A stretch of DNA of 22,535 bases from Clostridia bacterium (lineage in GTDB: Bacteria; Bacillota; Clostridia; Christensenellales; CAG-138), in contig JAEDCW010000031.1 in the NCBI GenBank assembly GCA_016293975.1, positions 1 to 22,535 on the forward strand, read 5' to 3'. Under the pieces are notes generated by a model. That model was not told where the DNA came from and searched no databases. It saw only the letters and a list, made by a program, of their open reading frames with translations. Shown one piece after another: positions 7,877 to 15,397 of this stretch. Numbering within the stretch: the stretch's first letter is position 1; the number at the start of each line of letters is the position of its first letter. The translations under genes were made by a program, and so were the position numbers.

Positions 7877-7905
7877 TTGCATAACCACAACGGCCATACT
7901 ATAAT
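7877..7905 (+). promoter_or_regulatory. Promoter of ywlG
   Basis: Plus strand: TTGCAT (7877-7882), 17 bases, TATAAT (7900-7905). The transcript would start near 7912, leaving a leader of about 45 bases. Confidence 0.75.
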
Positions 7906-7956
7906 ACAGACGCTCATAAATGAGATTTTTAAGCCCTTTTAGGGAGGTGTTATTCC

Positions 7957-8526
7957 ATGGAATATATTTACGAGCAGGCTTCTGCGGTAATAGATGAGCT
8001 GCTTACATCCGCCACCACTCTCAGACCCGGCGACATAGTCGTGATAGGCTGTTCTACGAGCGAGGTAGGCGGTTATCTCATCGGTTCTCATTCAAGCGAA
8101 GATATCGCAAAGCATATAATGGACGCCGTGCTCCCCAAGCTCAAAGAGAGACAGCTCTATCTTGCTGTGCAGTGTTGTGAGCATCTCAATCGTTCTATGG
8201 TAGTCGAACGCGCCTGCATGGAACGCTATGACCTCACACAAGTTTGGGTACGTCCACAGCTCCACGCGGGCGGTGCATTTGCAATGCAGGCTGTCACACG
8301 CTTTGAAGACCCCGTAATAGTCGAGGACATCAGAATGCGCGCTTCTGCCGGTATTGACATAGGCGGAACATTCATAGGTATGCATATGCATCCCGTAGTT
8401 GTCCCCATCCACAGCAAGAACAAACACATCGGACAAGCCAATGTCACAATGGCGCGTACAAGGCCCAAGTATGTCGGAGGGCCCCGTGCGGTATACGACG
8501 AAATGCCCGGCACCCCTCATAGCTGA
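7957..8526 (+). CDS. ywlG: YwlG family protein (UPF0340 / DUF436)
   Basis: This 189-residue protein matches the UPF0340 family by several well conserved blocks: DIVVIGCSTSEVGGYLIGS near residue 30, LAVQCCEHLNRSMVVER near residue 70, ASAGIDIGGTFIGMHMHPV near residue 130 and the C-terminal ARTRPKYVGGPRAVY. Molecular function is not established for the family; the paired cysteines in QCCEHLNR and the His-rich part may bind metal or a cofactor, but that is inference. Start: ATG at 7957 after GGGAGGTG at seven bases. It is a single-gene transcript with its own promoter and terminator. In B. subtilis ywlG lies near glyA; here it stands opposite a hydroxyacid dehydrogenase operon. Confidence 0.93.
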   Translation: MEYIYEQASAVIDELLTSATTLRPGDIVVIGCSTSEVGGYLIGSHSSEDIAKHIMDAVLPKLKERQLYLAVQCCEHLNRSMVVERACMERYDLTQVWVRPQLHAGGAFAMQAVTRFEDPVIVEDIRMRASAGIDIGGTFIGMHMHPVVVPIHSKNKHIGQANVTMARTRPKYVGGPRAVYDEMPGTPHS

Positions 8527-8552
8527 TAACAGCTTAAACAAACAGAAAAGAA

Positions 8553-8587
8553 AGAACGATGCGAATCATGCACCGTTCTCTTTTTTT
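8553..8587. terminator. Bidirectional terminator between ywlG and rpsR
   Basis: AGAACG (8553-8558) pairs with CGTTCT (8574-8579), and TGC/GCA extends the stem inside after one A-C mismatch. Seven T residues (8581-8587) follow on the plus strand; a weaker T-rich tract follows on the minus strand. It serves two convergent transcripts. Confidence 0.75.
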
Positions 8588-8600
8588 AATTCTTAATCAA

Positions 8601-8843
8601 TTAGTCAGCTACATAGGGCAGCAATGCTACTTCCCTCGCGCACTTGATAGCCCTTGCCAGGTCACGCTGATGCTTTGCGCATACGCCGCTCATACGACGG
8701 GGCATAATCTTGCCGCGCTCTGTCGTGTGCTTCCTGAGCCTTGCAACATCCTTATAATCGATATGCTCGATCTTATCAACGCAGAAGCTGCAAACCTTGC
8801 GCCTGGGTCTACGCTGACGGGGCTTCATTTTACGATCGTCCAT
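8601..8843 (-). CDS. rpsR: 30S ribosomal protein bS18
   Basis: bS18 binds the platform of the 30S subunit as a heterodimer with bS6. The 80-residue product has the signature of the family: DKIEHIDYKDVARLRKHTTERGKIMPRRMSG is split across residues 23 to 53, followed by VCAKHQRDLARAIKCAREVALLPY. Cysteines in KVCSFC and GVCAKH resemble the zinc-binding (C+) form of the protein. AAAGGAG precedes the ATG. It is the last gene of rpsF-ssb-rpsR and lies 34 bases after ssb. Confidence 0.98.
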   Translation of the reverse strand: MDDRKMKPRQRRPRRKVCSFCVDKIEHIDYKDVARLRKHTTERGKIMPRRMSGVCAKHQRDLARAIKCAREVALLPYVAD

Positions 8844-8877
8844 TACGGTTCTCCTTTCGTGTTATTGGTCGATTTTG

Positions 8878-9309
8878 TTAGAAGGGTAGATCTTCGTCTG
8901 AAAGTTCGGTGAAGCTGTCTTCTTCGGGCATCGGTGCCATCTTACGCGCCGGAGCGGAATACTCCCTCTGGTTGTACGAGCTGTCACCCTGCGAATCCCT
9001 TGCCGTAAGGAACTCGACATCTGAAGCTATGATTTCAGTGACAGTGCGCTTTACGCCGTCCTTTTCATAGCTGCGGTTCTGAATCTCGCCCATGACCGCG
9101 ACCTTTCTACCCTTTGAGAGGTATTTGGCACAATTCTCTCCGAGCTTTCCCCAAACGATGATGTTGAAAAAGTCTGTGACCTTTTCGCCCTGCTGATTGG
9201 AGAACGCACGGTTTACGGCGATTGAGAACGAGCAAACGCTCTTGCTGCTTGCGGTTGTTCTCAGTTCAGGATCCCTCGTCAGATTTCCGATTAAAAATAC
9301 TTTGTTCAT
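8878..9309 (-). CDS. ssb: Single-stranded DNA-binding protein
   Basis: SSB coats single-stranded DNA in replication, recombination and repair. The 143-residue protein has the OB fold in the first 106 or so residues (MNKVFLIGNLTRDPELR, then DFFNIIVWGKLGENCAKYL and GRKVAVMGEIQNRSY), a short flexible linker, and the acidic protein-interaction tip DEDLPF at the extreme C-terminus. AAAGGA lies 11 bases before the ATG. Its position between rpsF and rpsR is the classical Bacillota arrangement, marking it as the main SSB and not a mobile-element copy. Confidence 0.98.
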   Translation of the reverse strand: MNKVFLIGNLTRDPELRTTASSKSVCSFSIAVNRAFSNQQGEKVTDFFNIIVWGKLGENCAKYLSKGRKVAVMGEIQNRSYEKDGVKRTVTEIIASDVEFLTARDSQGDSSYNQREYSAPARKMAPMPEEDSFTELSDEDLPF

Positions 9310-9342
9310 TCTTCAGCCGTTCCTTTCGCACTATCGCTGCAA

Positions 9343-9630
9343 TTACGCTTCGCGGCGCACCACAACGAAACGAATGATGTTCTCATCATTTTTGAAGTTA
9401 CGCTCCATCTCACGCGGGAGTTCGGAATCACCCTCAAAATGCATCAGAACATAGTAACCCTCGGACTTGTAGTCGATTTCGTAAGCCAGGCGGCGCCTGC
9501 CCCACTCGTCGACCTTTTCGACCATACCGCCGTTTGCGGATACGAGCTGGGAAAACTTCTCAACCGTTGTTTTGGTCGCCTCGTCATCAATCTCAGGAGT
9601 GATGATATAAAGGGCTTCGTATTTGTTCAT
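9343..9630 (-). CDS. rpsF: 30S ribosomal protein bS6
   Basis: bS6 pairs with bS18 on the small-subunit platform. The 95-residue product starts MNKYEALYIITPEIDDEA and contains DEWGRRRLAYEIDYKSEGYYVLMHF, both typical of the family, and ends in RFVVVRREA. The frame is open 17 codons further upstream, but the ATG at 9630 has a near-perfect AAGGAGGTG site and gives the normal N-terminus. It is the first gene of rpsF-ssb-rpsR. Confidence 0.98.
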   Translation of the reverse strand: MNKYEALYIITPEIDDEATKTTVEKFSQLVSANGGMVEKVDEWGRRRLAYEIDYKSEGYYVLMHFEGDSELPREMERNFKNDENIIRFVVVRREA

Positions 9631-9640
9631 GTGTTTCACC

Positions 9641-9696
9641 TCCTTATGGTCTTTCGGCCCTGCCATACCTTCGCAGAGCAAGAAGGGCTTTTTTAG
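9641..9696 (-). promoter_or_regulatory. rpsF leader, candidate S6:S18 autoregulatory RNA
   Basis: The transcript from the promoter at 9703-9731 would have a leader of about 65 bases. On the minus strand TATGG (9667-9663) can pair with CCATA (9649-9645) just before the ribosome binding site, and the enclosed loop carries CCGAAAG with the CCG at 9657-9655. An upstream GCCCTTC/GAAG-type pairing competes. Known: many bacterial rpsF leaders bind the S6:S18 complex through a hairpin that exposes a CCG. The match here is by eye only. Confidence 0.35.
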
Positions 9697-9702
9697 CGAT
9701 GT

Positions 9703-9731
9703 ATTATATCACGACCAACCTACCAAAGCAA
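9703..9731 (-). promoter_or_regulatory. Promoter of rpsF-ssb-rpsR
   Basis: Minus strand: TTGCTT (9731-9726), 17 bases, TATAAT (9708-9703) preceded by TGA, so the -10 is also extended. Confidence 0.75.
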
Positions 9732-9771
9732 GTGTTATTTGCCTAAAAATACAGCAAGCCGCGACAAATAT

Positions 9772-9793
9772 ACTCCGTTTTTTCGGACGGAGT
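9772..9793. repeat. Perfect 7-bp inverted repeat in the rpsF upstream region
   Basis: ACTCCGT (9772-9778) and ACGGAGT (9787-9793) flank an eight-base loop. Neither side has a T run, so it is a poor terminator. The rest of the stretch 9732-9867 holds no gene or promoter that I can see. Confidence 0.5.
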
Positions 9794-9867
9794 GTCCTTA
9801 AAGTCGATCACACGCCCAAAACGCACGCCTTTGCACCTAATTATCAATAAAAACGCCCAAACCTCAT

Positions 9868-9898
9868 AAAAACAGCTTCTCGATATGAAAAGCTGTTT
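9868..9898 (-). terminator. Terminator after the interrupted lipoprotein gene
   Basis: AAACAGCTT (9870-9878) and AAGCTGTTT (9890-9898) form a perfect nine-pair stem with an 11-base loop. On the minus strand it continues into a short T run. It lies about 70 bases beyond the stop at 9968. Confidence 0.6.
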
Positions 9899-9967
9899 CG
9901 TCGTGTAAATGTGGCTGTTTACCGATACACCACCAAAAGCGGCGCCGTTTAGATGCGCTTATTCCGT

Positions 9968-11194
9968 TTATCCTGCGTTGCTGTAGCCTACGAACAAATC
10001 CACATAGCTAATTGAATTGAATTCGTCCGCTTCGGCATTAAATGTGAAATATCCCTTAACTCCGTCATATGTACTGAAGCTTACCCGTCCCAACTTGAGA
10101 TTATAGGAATCGAGCCGAATAAATGTGTCCTTTTCTATAGTCTGCATGCTGAACTCGCCTGCGTCATTCTCGACCATCGCATCGACGGGGCAGAGCGTTA
10201 TCATGTACTCGACCTTTCTTATGTCGTCGTTTATACAGCCGCTGTCTGCAAGCCATTCGTAATCAATCATCCCGTACATACTTACCCTGCTGTCTTTGCT
10301 GTCCACAAACTCGACATACGTCGTGCCGTCGCTCAGGAAACCCGGTGCATAGAAACAATCAAGCATCATAATCATACCGACGGGTACGGTTTTCTTCGTC
10401 GTCTCGCCCGATTCTCTGTCCATGCAGTCGAACTCAAAAGACTTGACAACCTTAAACTCATACGGCATATTGTCCTGGTAATACGACGTTCTCGGTGATA
10501 CAAACGTGTTTTCGAGTACCATTTCGTCGCCCTTTTCAACGAACACACTCTGGTTATAGCTGTATTCCATTGAGCCGAGTCTCCATGAGGCTATCCTTTT
10601 CTCATACAAAACACTCAACGCTTCACGGCTTACTGCGTACACTAATCCGTCGTATATATCCACACCGTCGCCCGTGTAGTGATATGTAGCATCCTTGCGG
10701 TAGCCATCCATGCTCAGGAATATGTCTGCCTCATCAAAGCCGTCGTCTTCAAAATCGGCTGCGATGAGAGCGGCCTTGACAGGACCTTCGTCCCCACCTT
10801 CCTGAGGGATCCATTCACCCATGAACGTGTCGGTCCCGTCTATCGTTATATACAGGTCCCAAACTTTACCTGAATCATTGCTATTCCTGTATATTGAAGC
10901 CCTCACCTGCATATCGCCTATTCTGACGGTATCTCCGAAAGGTGCTTCGATCATTTTAAGCTCGTCAGGATTCTTTATATTCATAAAAAACTGTGACGCG
11001 CTTAGCTCGACCGTAACTATACTGCTGTAGTCGATCTCTGTACCCTTATCCTCAACAACGGGATCGTCGGTCTTGCTTGGCTCCTGAGAAGGCATAGGCG
11101 TCTACGTGCTCGTCACCTCCACCTCTCCGCAAGCGCAGAGACAAAATGCCGCCAGCAATACGATCGCAATAGTGATTACAAGCTTTCTGTTCAT
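9968..11194 (-). pseudogene. Lipoprotein of unknown function, interrupted by an in-frame amber codon
   Basis: Reading from an ATG at 11194 (with GAGG just upstream) gives a lipoprotein signal peptide: MNRKL, a hydrophobic core (VITIAIVLLAAF) and the lipobox-like LCAC with Cys22. After eight more codons a TAG stands at 11102-11104 (codon 31), and the same frame then runs open for 377 further codons to a TAA at 9968. The first ATG after the amber (11095) has no usable ribosome binding site and would give a protein with no export signal. The mature part is acidic and beta-rich; it contains ADFEDDGFDEADIFL (near residue 146 counted from the signal ATG), which recalls calcium-binding FG-GAP/VCBS-like loops, but I do not recognise a family. 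TAG is a genuine stop in this genome (truA and the RluA fusion end in TAG). It lies 68 bases after the other interrupted exported-protein gene. Confidence 0.7.
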
Positions 11195-11262
11195 TTTCCT
11201 CGTGGCCTCCCTGTCTATGTAATATTCCATGGTTTGTTTATTGTCTTACTTAAAAATCGAAC

Positions 11263-12308
11263 CTAATTTGCCGGTGTCCATTCGGCTTCCGCTTCGGCTA
11301 TTTCTTTCTGATAGGCCTTGCCCTTTGCGATCACCTCATCCATGCGTGACGTATAACCCGACCCAAACGTAATGCGATATATATGAATCCCATCGACGTT
11401 TACGTTCATCATATAAGTTGCATCGTTTGAGTCTACATAGTACCAATTAACTATGTCACTGAACTGATTTGACCTGTCGGGCAGCGCATATCCTACACAC
11501 TTGCCGTTATTGTCGTATACCCTTAAAGTATACTCGCAGCGGTAGACCTCCAAACCCGGCGCCTGCTCCGTGACCGAAACCAATATGTTTCCGCTGTTAT
11601 ACTTGTGGTATATGCCGTCAATGCTTTCCGCTTCAGAATTCAGCGCGATATTGTAATCCTGCCCATCCACGCGAACGGCTGTATATCCGTCTCTCTTATC
11701 AAATTCAACCGTCCTGCGTGTCCGCTCAACAATAGACTTGCCGAGCCCAGCCTTTACAACCACGAGATAGGAGCTTAGCATTTGTTCGTCAAGCTCGTAA
11801 AACTCAATCTCAAGCTTTCCGTCTGCTACTTCAATTCTGCAAACACAATCATAAGGTATGTCCGCATCCAACGGCATCCGGGCGGCTTTTCCCATTTCCT
11901 CATCTACCGTAAACAGCGTATTGCAGACGGTATCCACGCAGTAGAACACGCCGTCATAATAGGTGAAATTCTCCGCGTATGTCGCGGTTGTCACGCCTGT
12001 GTAATCGAGATACTTCTGCACCTCGCCGTCTTTGAATATAATGATTCTGTCCTTCACCGAATCCAATATGCACACAGAGCCGTCATCGCGAACCAAAAAG
12101 TCCTGCGGACATGGTGAAACAGAACCGTCATCGATATAACCTACGCAATCCTCACCGTTCCCGGCAGGAATTAAGCATATTTCTTCAAATACAGCTTCTT
12201 TAGGCATATCCGATACTCGAGATGTCTGTGCAAGCGTTGGGCAAACAGTCATTGCGAAAACCGCAACGCAAATGAGCAAAATACTCGCTGTTTTTTCAAT
12301 GCTTTCAT
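11263..12308 (-). pseudogene. Secreted protein of unknown function, N-terminus frameshifted at an A6 run
   Basis: The long frame (11263-12279) has no proper start: only a TTG at 12279 inside what looks like a signal-peptide core. An ATG at 12308 with AAGGAG six bases before it encodes MKALKK, then shifts into a dead frame and stops about 14 codons later. Adding one base at the run of six A residues (plus-strand T run 12291-12296) would join the two and yield MKALKKTASILLICVAVFAM, a textbook signal peptide with a likely cleavage after TLA. The mature part (about 320 residues) begins with PQDFLVRDDGSVCILDSVKD, similar to NHL-type beta-propeller repeats; I cannot name the family. The body is otherwise intact over 330 codons. 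A candidate promoter lies at 12391-12419. Confidence 0.7.
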
Positions 12309-12390
12309 ATACTCTCCTTTCACTGATTGGTCGTTTGACTTAACTACCTATCCTGACCTAAATAAACCTTCTAACTGACTCACAAAGAAG

Positions 12391-12419
12391 CTTATAATCA
12401 CATATTCTTTATCCGCCAA
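12391..12419 (-). promoter_or_regulatory. Candidate promoter for the two interrupted exported-protein genes
   Basis: Minus strand: TTGGCG (12419-12414), 17 bases, TATAAG (12396-12391). A second AT-rich option, with TATACT inside the palindrome TAGTATACTA at 12423-12432, lacks a good -35. Confidence 0.4.
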
Positions 12420-12473
12420 CATTAGTATACTATAAATATTATCCTATCGTGATTTGTTCATAAAGAATTAACG

Positions 12474-12495
12474 AAAACCGCGTGGTTGCGCGGTT
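12474..12495 (-). terminator. Terminator of the five-gene operon
   Basis: AACCGCG (12476-12482) and CGCGGTT (12489-12495) form a perfect seven-pair GC-rich stem with a six-base loop, followed on the minus strand by a short T run. It lies 38 bases after the pseudouridine synthase stop. Confidence 0.65.
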
Positions 12496-12532
12496 ATCTG
12501 TGTTTCTGATCTGAATCTGTGTCGAAATTCTT

Positions 12533-13822
12533 CTATCTCTTTACGATTATTGTCGGCTTGCCGTCCCTCTCAATACGAAGTTCCTTAGCGGTGAGCTGAA
12601 CCTCCCTGCAATTCAAGGCTCTGTTCATCTCCCTGTCGCCGTATTTATCGTCCCCCAAAATGGGGTTGCCCAAATGCGCGAGCTGAGCTCTTATCTGATG
12701 AGTACGTCCGGTAAAAAGCTCTATTTCAAGCGTAGATGTACCGTCGTTTTCGCTCAGAAGTCTGTAGGCCGTTATCATTTCCTTTGCCCCTGGGCAGGGA
12801 TTGTCGTATACCTTGACTATTCCGCGCTCGGCATCCTTTACTGCATATCCGTACAATGTGTCGGCCCGCTTTGGGGGTACGCCCACGACCTCACAAGTGT
12901 AGAACTTTTTTATTCTGCCTTCCCGCATACACGACATTAGCTCGTTCCGAGAGTTTGCGTTCCGCGCAAACAAAACCAGCCCCTTTGTAGTCGCATCTAT
13001 CCTATGGATCGGACATACCTCTCCGAATGCGGCATCGAGCCTACCTTCAAGCGTATCGTCGTCGCCGTCATCAATAGCCACGGAGAGCCCGTATGGCTTG
13101 TCTGCAACTATTATATCCTCATCTATGTATGCTATGCTCACCCCTGATAGCATGGCGGTAAGTTCATCGGAAAACTCGTCCCACGCCTTGCCGCGCGGCA
13201 TGGAAATAAAGCGCATCTGCGTCCTCTGTGTGGGGTGCTCTATGGTAAGCGCATACGCCCAAAGAGCTATCTGCTCGCCCACGATTGCCGTATCGTTGTA
13301 GCGTTGATCTCCGTATATCGGCATATTTCTGCTCGCAAGCTGAACCCTTATCTGATGATGCCTTCCCGTTTGAAGCTCTATATCGATGAGGCTCTTTCCT
13401 CCCTTTTTGGCAACCCGCCTGTAACGGAGTCTTGCGGGCTTTGCGCCTTGAGCTGTTTCGCTCGCCACGGATGTCGTGTTTGTCTTTTCGTCGCGTACGA
13501 GGTAGTCAAAAAGGCTGTCCTCCGGTTTTACCTCGCCGCAGACTATCGCCGCATAGCACTTCATTGACTGCTTCTTTGAAAACTGGGCAGATAATCTCGC
13601 CGCCGCCTTTGATGTGCGCGCAAACACCATAACGCCGCCCACGGGTCTGTCGAGCCTGTGGACCAGTCCCAAATAGACGTCGCCTGCCTTGTTGTATTTC
13701 TCCTTTATATACGCCTTGAGTGTCCTCAACAGGTCGATATCGCCCGATGCATCCTCCTGTACCGGCATATTTGGAGGCTTTTCAACCACAAGCAGGTGAT
13801 TATCCTCGTAGATTATGTTCAT
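12533..13822 (-). CDS. Tandem fusion of two RluA-type pseudouridine synthase domains
   Basis: The 429-residue protein contains two complete catalytic modules of the RluA family, enzymes that convert uridine to pseudouridine in rRNA or tRNA. Module 1 (about residues 1-225) has YEDNHLLVVEKPPNMPV, GLVHRLDRPVGG with the catalytic Asp at 58, and TGRHHQIRVQLA. Module 2 (about 228-429) has YIDEDIIVADKPYGLSV, CPIHRIDATTKG with Asp276, and TGRTHQIRAQLAHLGNPILGDD. Both keep the catalytic Asp and the substrate-site Arg motif, so both may be active. Neither has an S4 RNA-binding domain. I chose the ATG at 13822 because it overlaps the preceding methyltransferase stop as ATGA; the frame is open ten codons further up. 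It is the last gene of the operon and ends in TAG. Target RNA unknown. Confidence 0.9.
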   Translation of the reverse strand: MNIIYEDNHLLVVEKPPNMPVQEDASGDIDLLRTLKAYIKEKYNKAGDVYLGLVHRLDRPVGGVMVFARTSKAAARLSAQFSKKQSMKCYAAIVCGEVKPEDSLFDYLVRDEKTNTTSVASETAQGAKPARLRYRRVAKKGGKSLIDIELQTGRHHQIRVQLASRNMPIYGDQRYNDTAIVGEQIALWAYALTIEHPTQRTQMRFISMPRGKAWDEFSDELTAMLSGVSIAYIDEDIIVADKPYGLSVAIDDGDDDTLEGRLDAAFGEVCPIHRIDATTKGLVLFARNANSRNELMSCMREGRIKKFYTCEVVGVPPKRADTLYGYAVKDAERGIVKVYDNPCPGAKEMITAYRLLSENDGTSTLEIELFTGRTHQIRAQLAHLGNPILGDDKYGDREMNRALNCREVQLTAKELRIERDGKPTIIVKR

Positions 13823-14673
13823 TTGACCCACCATCTGCCGCTTGCTCCGCACGGAAGCACAAGAGACCCCCTCGTAATGGGAAGTCCGACCTCTTCGGCA
13901 CAGAAATTGCCCCCCCTGCCGTCGAGCGCTACTTTAAGTACATTCTCTATAGCCGTGGGCGCAAGTCCCGTAGTATACGAATTGAGCAGGAAAAACCGCG
14001 CATCATCGTCGAGCAGCTTTATGCACTCGCGCACGAGCGGAAACAGATTCTCCTCGATTTTCCACATCTCGCCGCCCGGACCTCTGCCATAGCTCGGCGG
14101 GTCCATCAGTATTCCGTGATACGTCCTTTGCCGCCTCTGCTCGCGCTGAACAAATTTCATCGCGTCGTCCACTATAAACCTGACGGGTCTCTCCGCCAGT
14201 CCGCACGCTTCAAGATTACTCTTTGCCCATGACGTTATTCCCTTTGCGGCATCTACGTGTACTACGCTTGCACCGGCAGCTGCCAACGCACATGTCGCAC
14301 CGCCCGTATATGCAAATAGATTCAGCACTCTGAACTCATTGAGCCCGCTGTTTTTTACTATATCGCGCATCCAGTCCCAATTGACCGCCTGCTCGGGGAA
14401 AAGACCCGTGTGCTTAAAGCCAGTAGGTCTTACAATAAATGTCAGGTCCTTATAATCAATCTTCCAGCTCTCGGGAAGCTCTTTTTTGTATGCCCAGTTT
14501 CCGCCGCCGCTTGACGAGCGAATATAATGTGCATCGCACTTGCTGTTTTTTTGCATGGGCCAAACGCCTTGGGGCTCGGGTCTGAGCAATGTCACATCGC
14601 CCCATCTTTCGAGCTTCTCACCGCCGCCCACATCAATAAGCTCATATGAAAGCCAATCACTTGCTAAAAACAT
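13819..14673 (-). CDS. Class I SAM-dependent methyltransferase (RlmI/RlmK-like, probably RNA)
   Basis: The 284-residue product has a Rossmann methyltransferase fold: motif I VLNLFAYTGGATCAL (residues 116-130), the acidic residue Asp141 after strand 2, and motif IV DPPSYGRG (191-198), which resembles the DPP-containing loop of 23S rRNA cytosine/guanine methyltransferases of the RlmI/RlmK group. There is no N-terminal PUA domain, unlike RlmI. The substrate is therefore unknown, but cotranscription and ATGA overlap with a pseudouridine synthase fusion supports RNA modification (inference). AGGAGG precedes the ATG, inside the nine-base gap after the cvpA-like gene. Confidence 0.88.
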   Translation of the reverse strand: MFLASDWLSYELIDVGGGEKLERWGDVTLLRPEPQGVWPMQKNSKCDAHYIRSSSGGGNWAYKKELPESWKIDYKDLTFIVRPTGFKHTGLFPEQAVNWDWMRDIVKNSGLNEFRVLNLFAYTGGATCALAAAGASVVHVDAAKGITSWAKSNLEACGLAERPVRFIVDDAMKFVQREQRRQRTYHGILMDPPSYGRGPGGEMWKIEENLFPLVRECIKLLDDDARFFLLNSYTTGLAPTAIENVLKVALDGRGGNFCAEEVGLPITRGSLVLPCGASGRWWVK

Positions 14674-14682
14674 TAGTCCTCC

Positions 14683-15387
14683 TCACATTCCCGGAATCAA
14701 ACTCAACAGGAAATTAGAATTATAGAAAAGACGGGCAAAGAACGACTCATCCACCAATTCCTTAATAAAGTCCAACGGTATGAGCGTCAGAGCTATAGGC
14801 ACGAGCATGAAAATCACGAATGCCGTCAGTATTCCCTTTAATAGACCGGCTGCAACCGCAAACAGAGAGTCGTACTGTGTGAATTTCGGCAGATTGTACG
14901 AATAGTCGAACCATCCGAGCAGAAAGCCGAATACAATCTTAAAACACAGGAATAGGAATATAAGCGACAGTATATTTATAAACACCCTTACCATCGTTTG
15001 ATTGAAGTAATCCCCCAGAGTTACTATATCATCCTTTGCAAACGCTTCGGTCAGTATGTTCTCCCTTATCTCCTTACCTATGGGATGAGGCACGTTTGCT
15101 TCCGCAACGATCCTGTTCACTTCATCGGTCGATATAGTGGTTATGCTCTGCTTTGCAAGCTCAGAATCCTGTATGAATTCCGAACCCTCGGTATAGTAAA
15201 GCATCATGTCAAAGAGCTTTGCATCAGACTTAATTGAGTTTGCCATTACCGGCATAAATATAAACGAGAGTATGATGGACAACACGATAAGTCCCGTGCC
15301 ACACGCGGTATACAGAAAGCCCTTGTACAGTGACTTCAATAAAACAAGCAGCAAAACCACTATAACCAGAATGTCTATAACGTTCAT
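14683..15387 (-). CDS. CvpA family membrane protein
   Basis: The 234-residue protein opens with MNVIDILVIVVLLLVLLKSLYKGF, the typical first segment of CvpA (colicin V production) family proteins, and has further membrane segments near residues 28-48, 136-158 and 180-205. A soluble loop of about 80 residues separates the second and third. Known: CvpA proteins are widespread inner-membrane proteins linked to envelope homeostasis in some bacteria; the mechanism is unsettled. AAGGAG precedes the ATG. It sits 10 bases after the DUF5711-like gene, so the two are cotranscribed and may act together at the membrane. Confidence 0.82.
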   Translation of the reverse strand: MNVIDILVIVVLLLVLLKSLYKGFLYTACGTGLIVLSIILSFIFMPVMANSIKSDAKLFDMMLYYTEGSEFIQDSELAKQSITTISTDEVNRIVAEANVPHPIGKEIRENILTEAFAKDDIVTLGDYFNQTMVRVFINILSLIFLFLCFKIVFGFLLGWFDYSYNLPKFTQYDSLFAVAAGLLKGILTAFVIFMLVPIALTLIPLDFIKELVDESFFARLFYNSNFLLSLIPGM

Positions 15388-15397
15388 AGAAATCTCC

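Noticed and set aside
9772..9793. Inverted repeat as a terminator or mobile-element end
   Set aside because: There is no T run on either side, no direct repeat flanking it and no transposase nearby.
9968..11194. Genome-wide reassignment of TAG as a sense codon to explain the amber codon
   Set aside because: truA (3281-3283) and the pseudouridine synthase fusion (12533-12535) both end at TAG in the right place for their families, and a terminator or overlapping gene follows directly.
12423..12432. Palindrome TAGTATACTA as an operator for the interrupted gene pair
   Set aside because: It is short, AT-rich and not placed on the better promoter candidate; such a palindrome is expected by chance in AT-rich spacer DNA.
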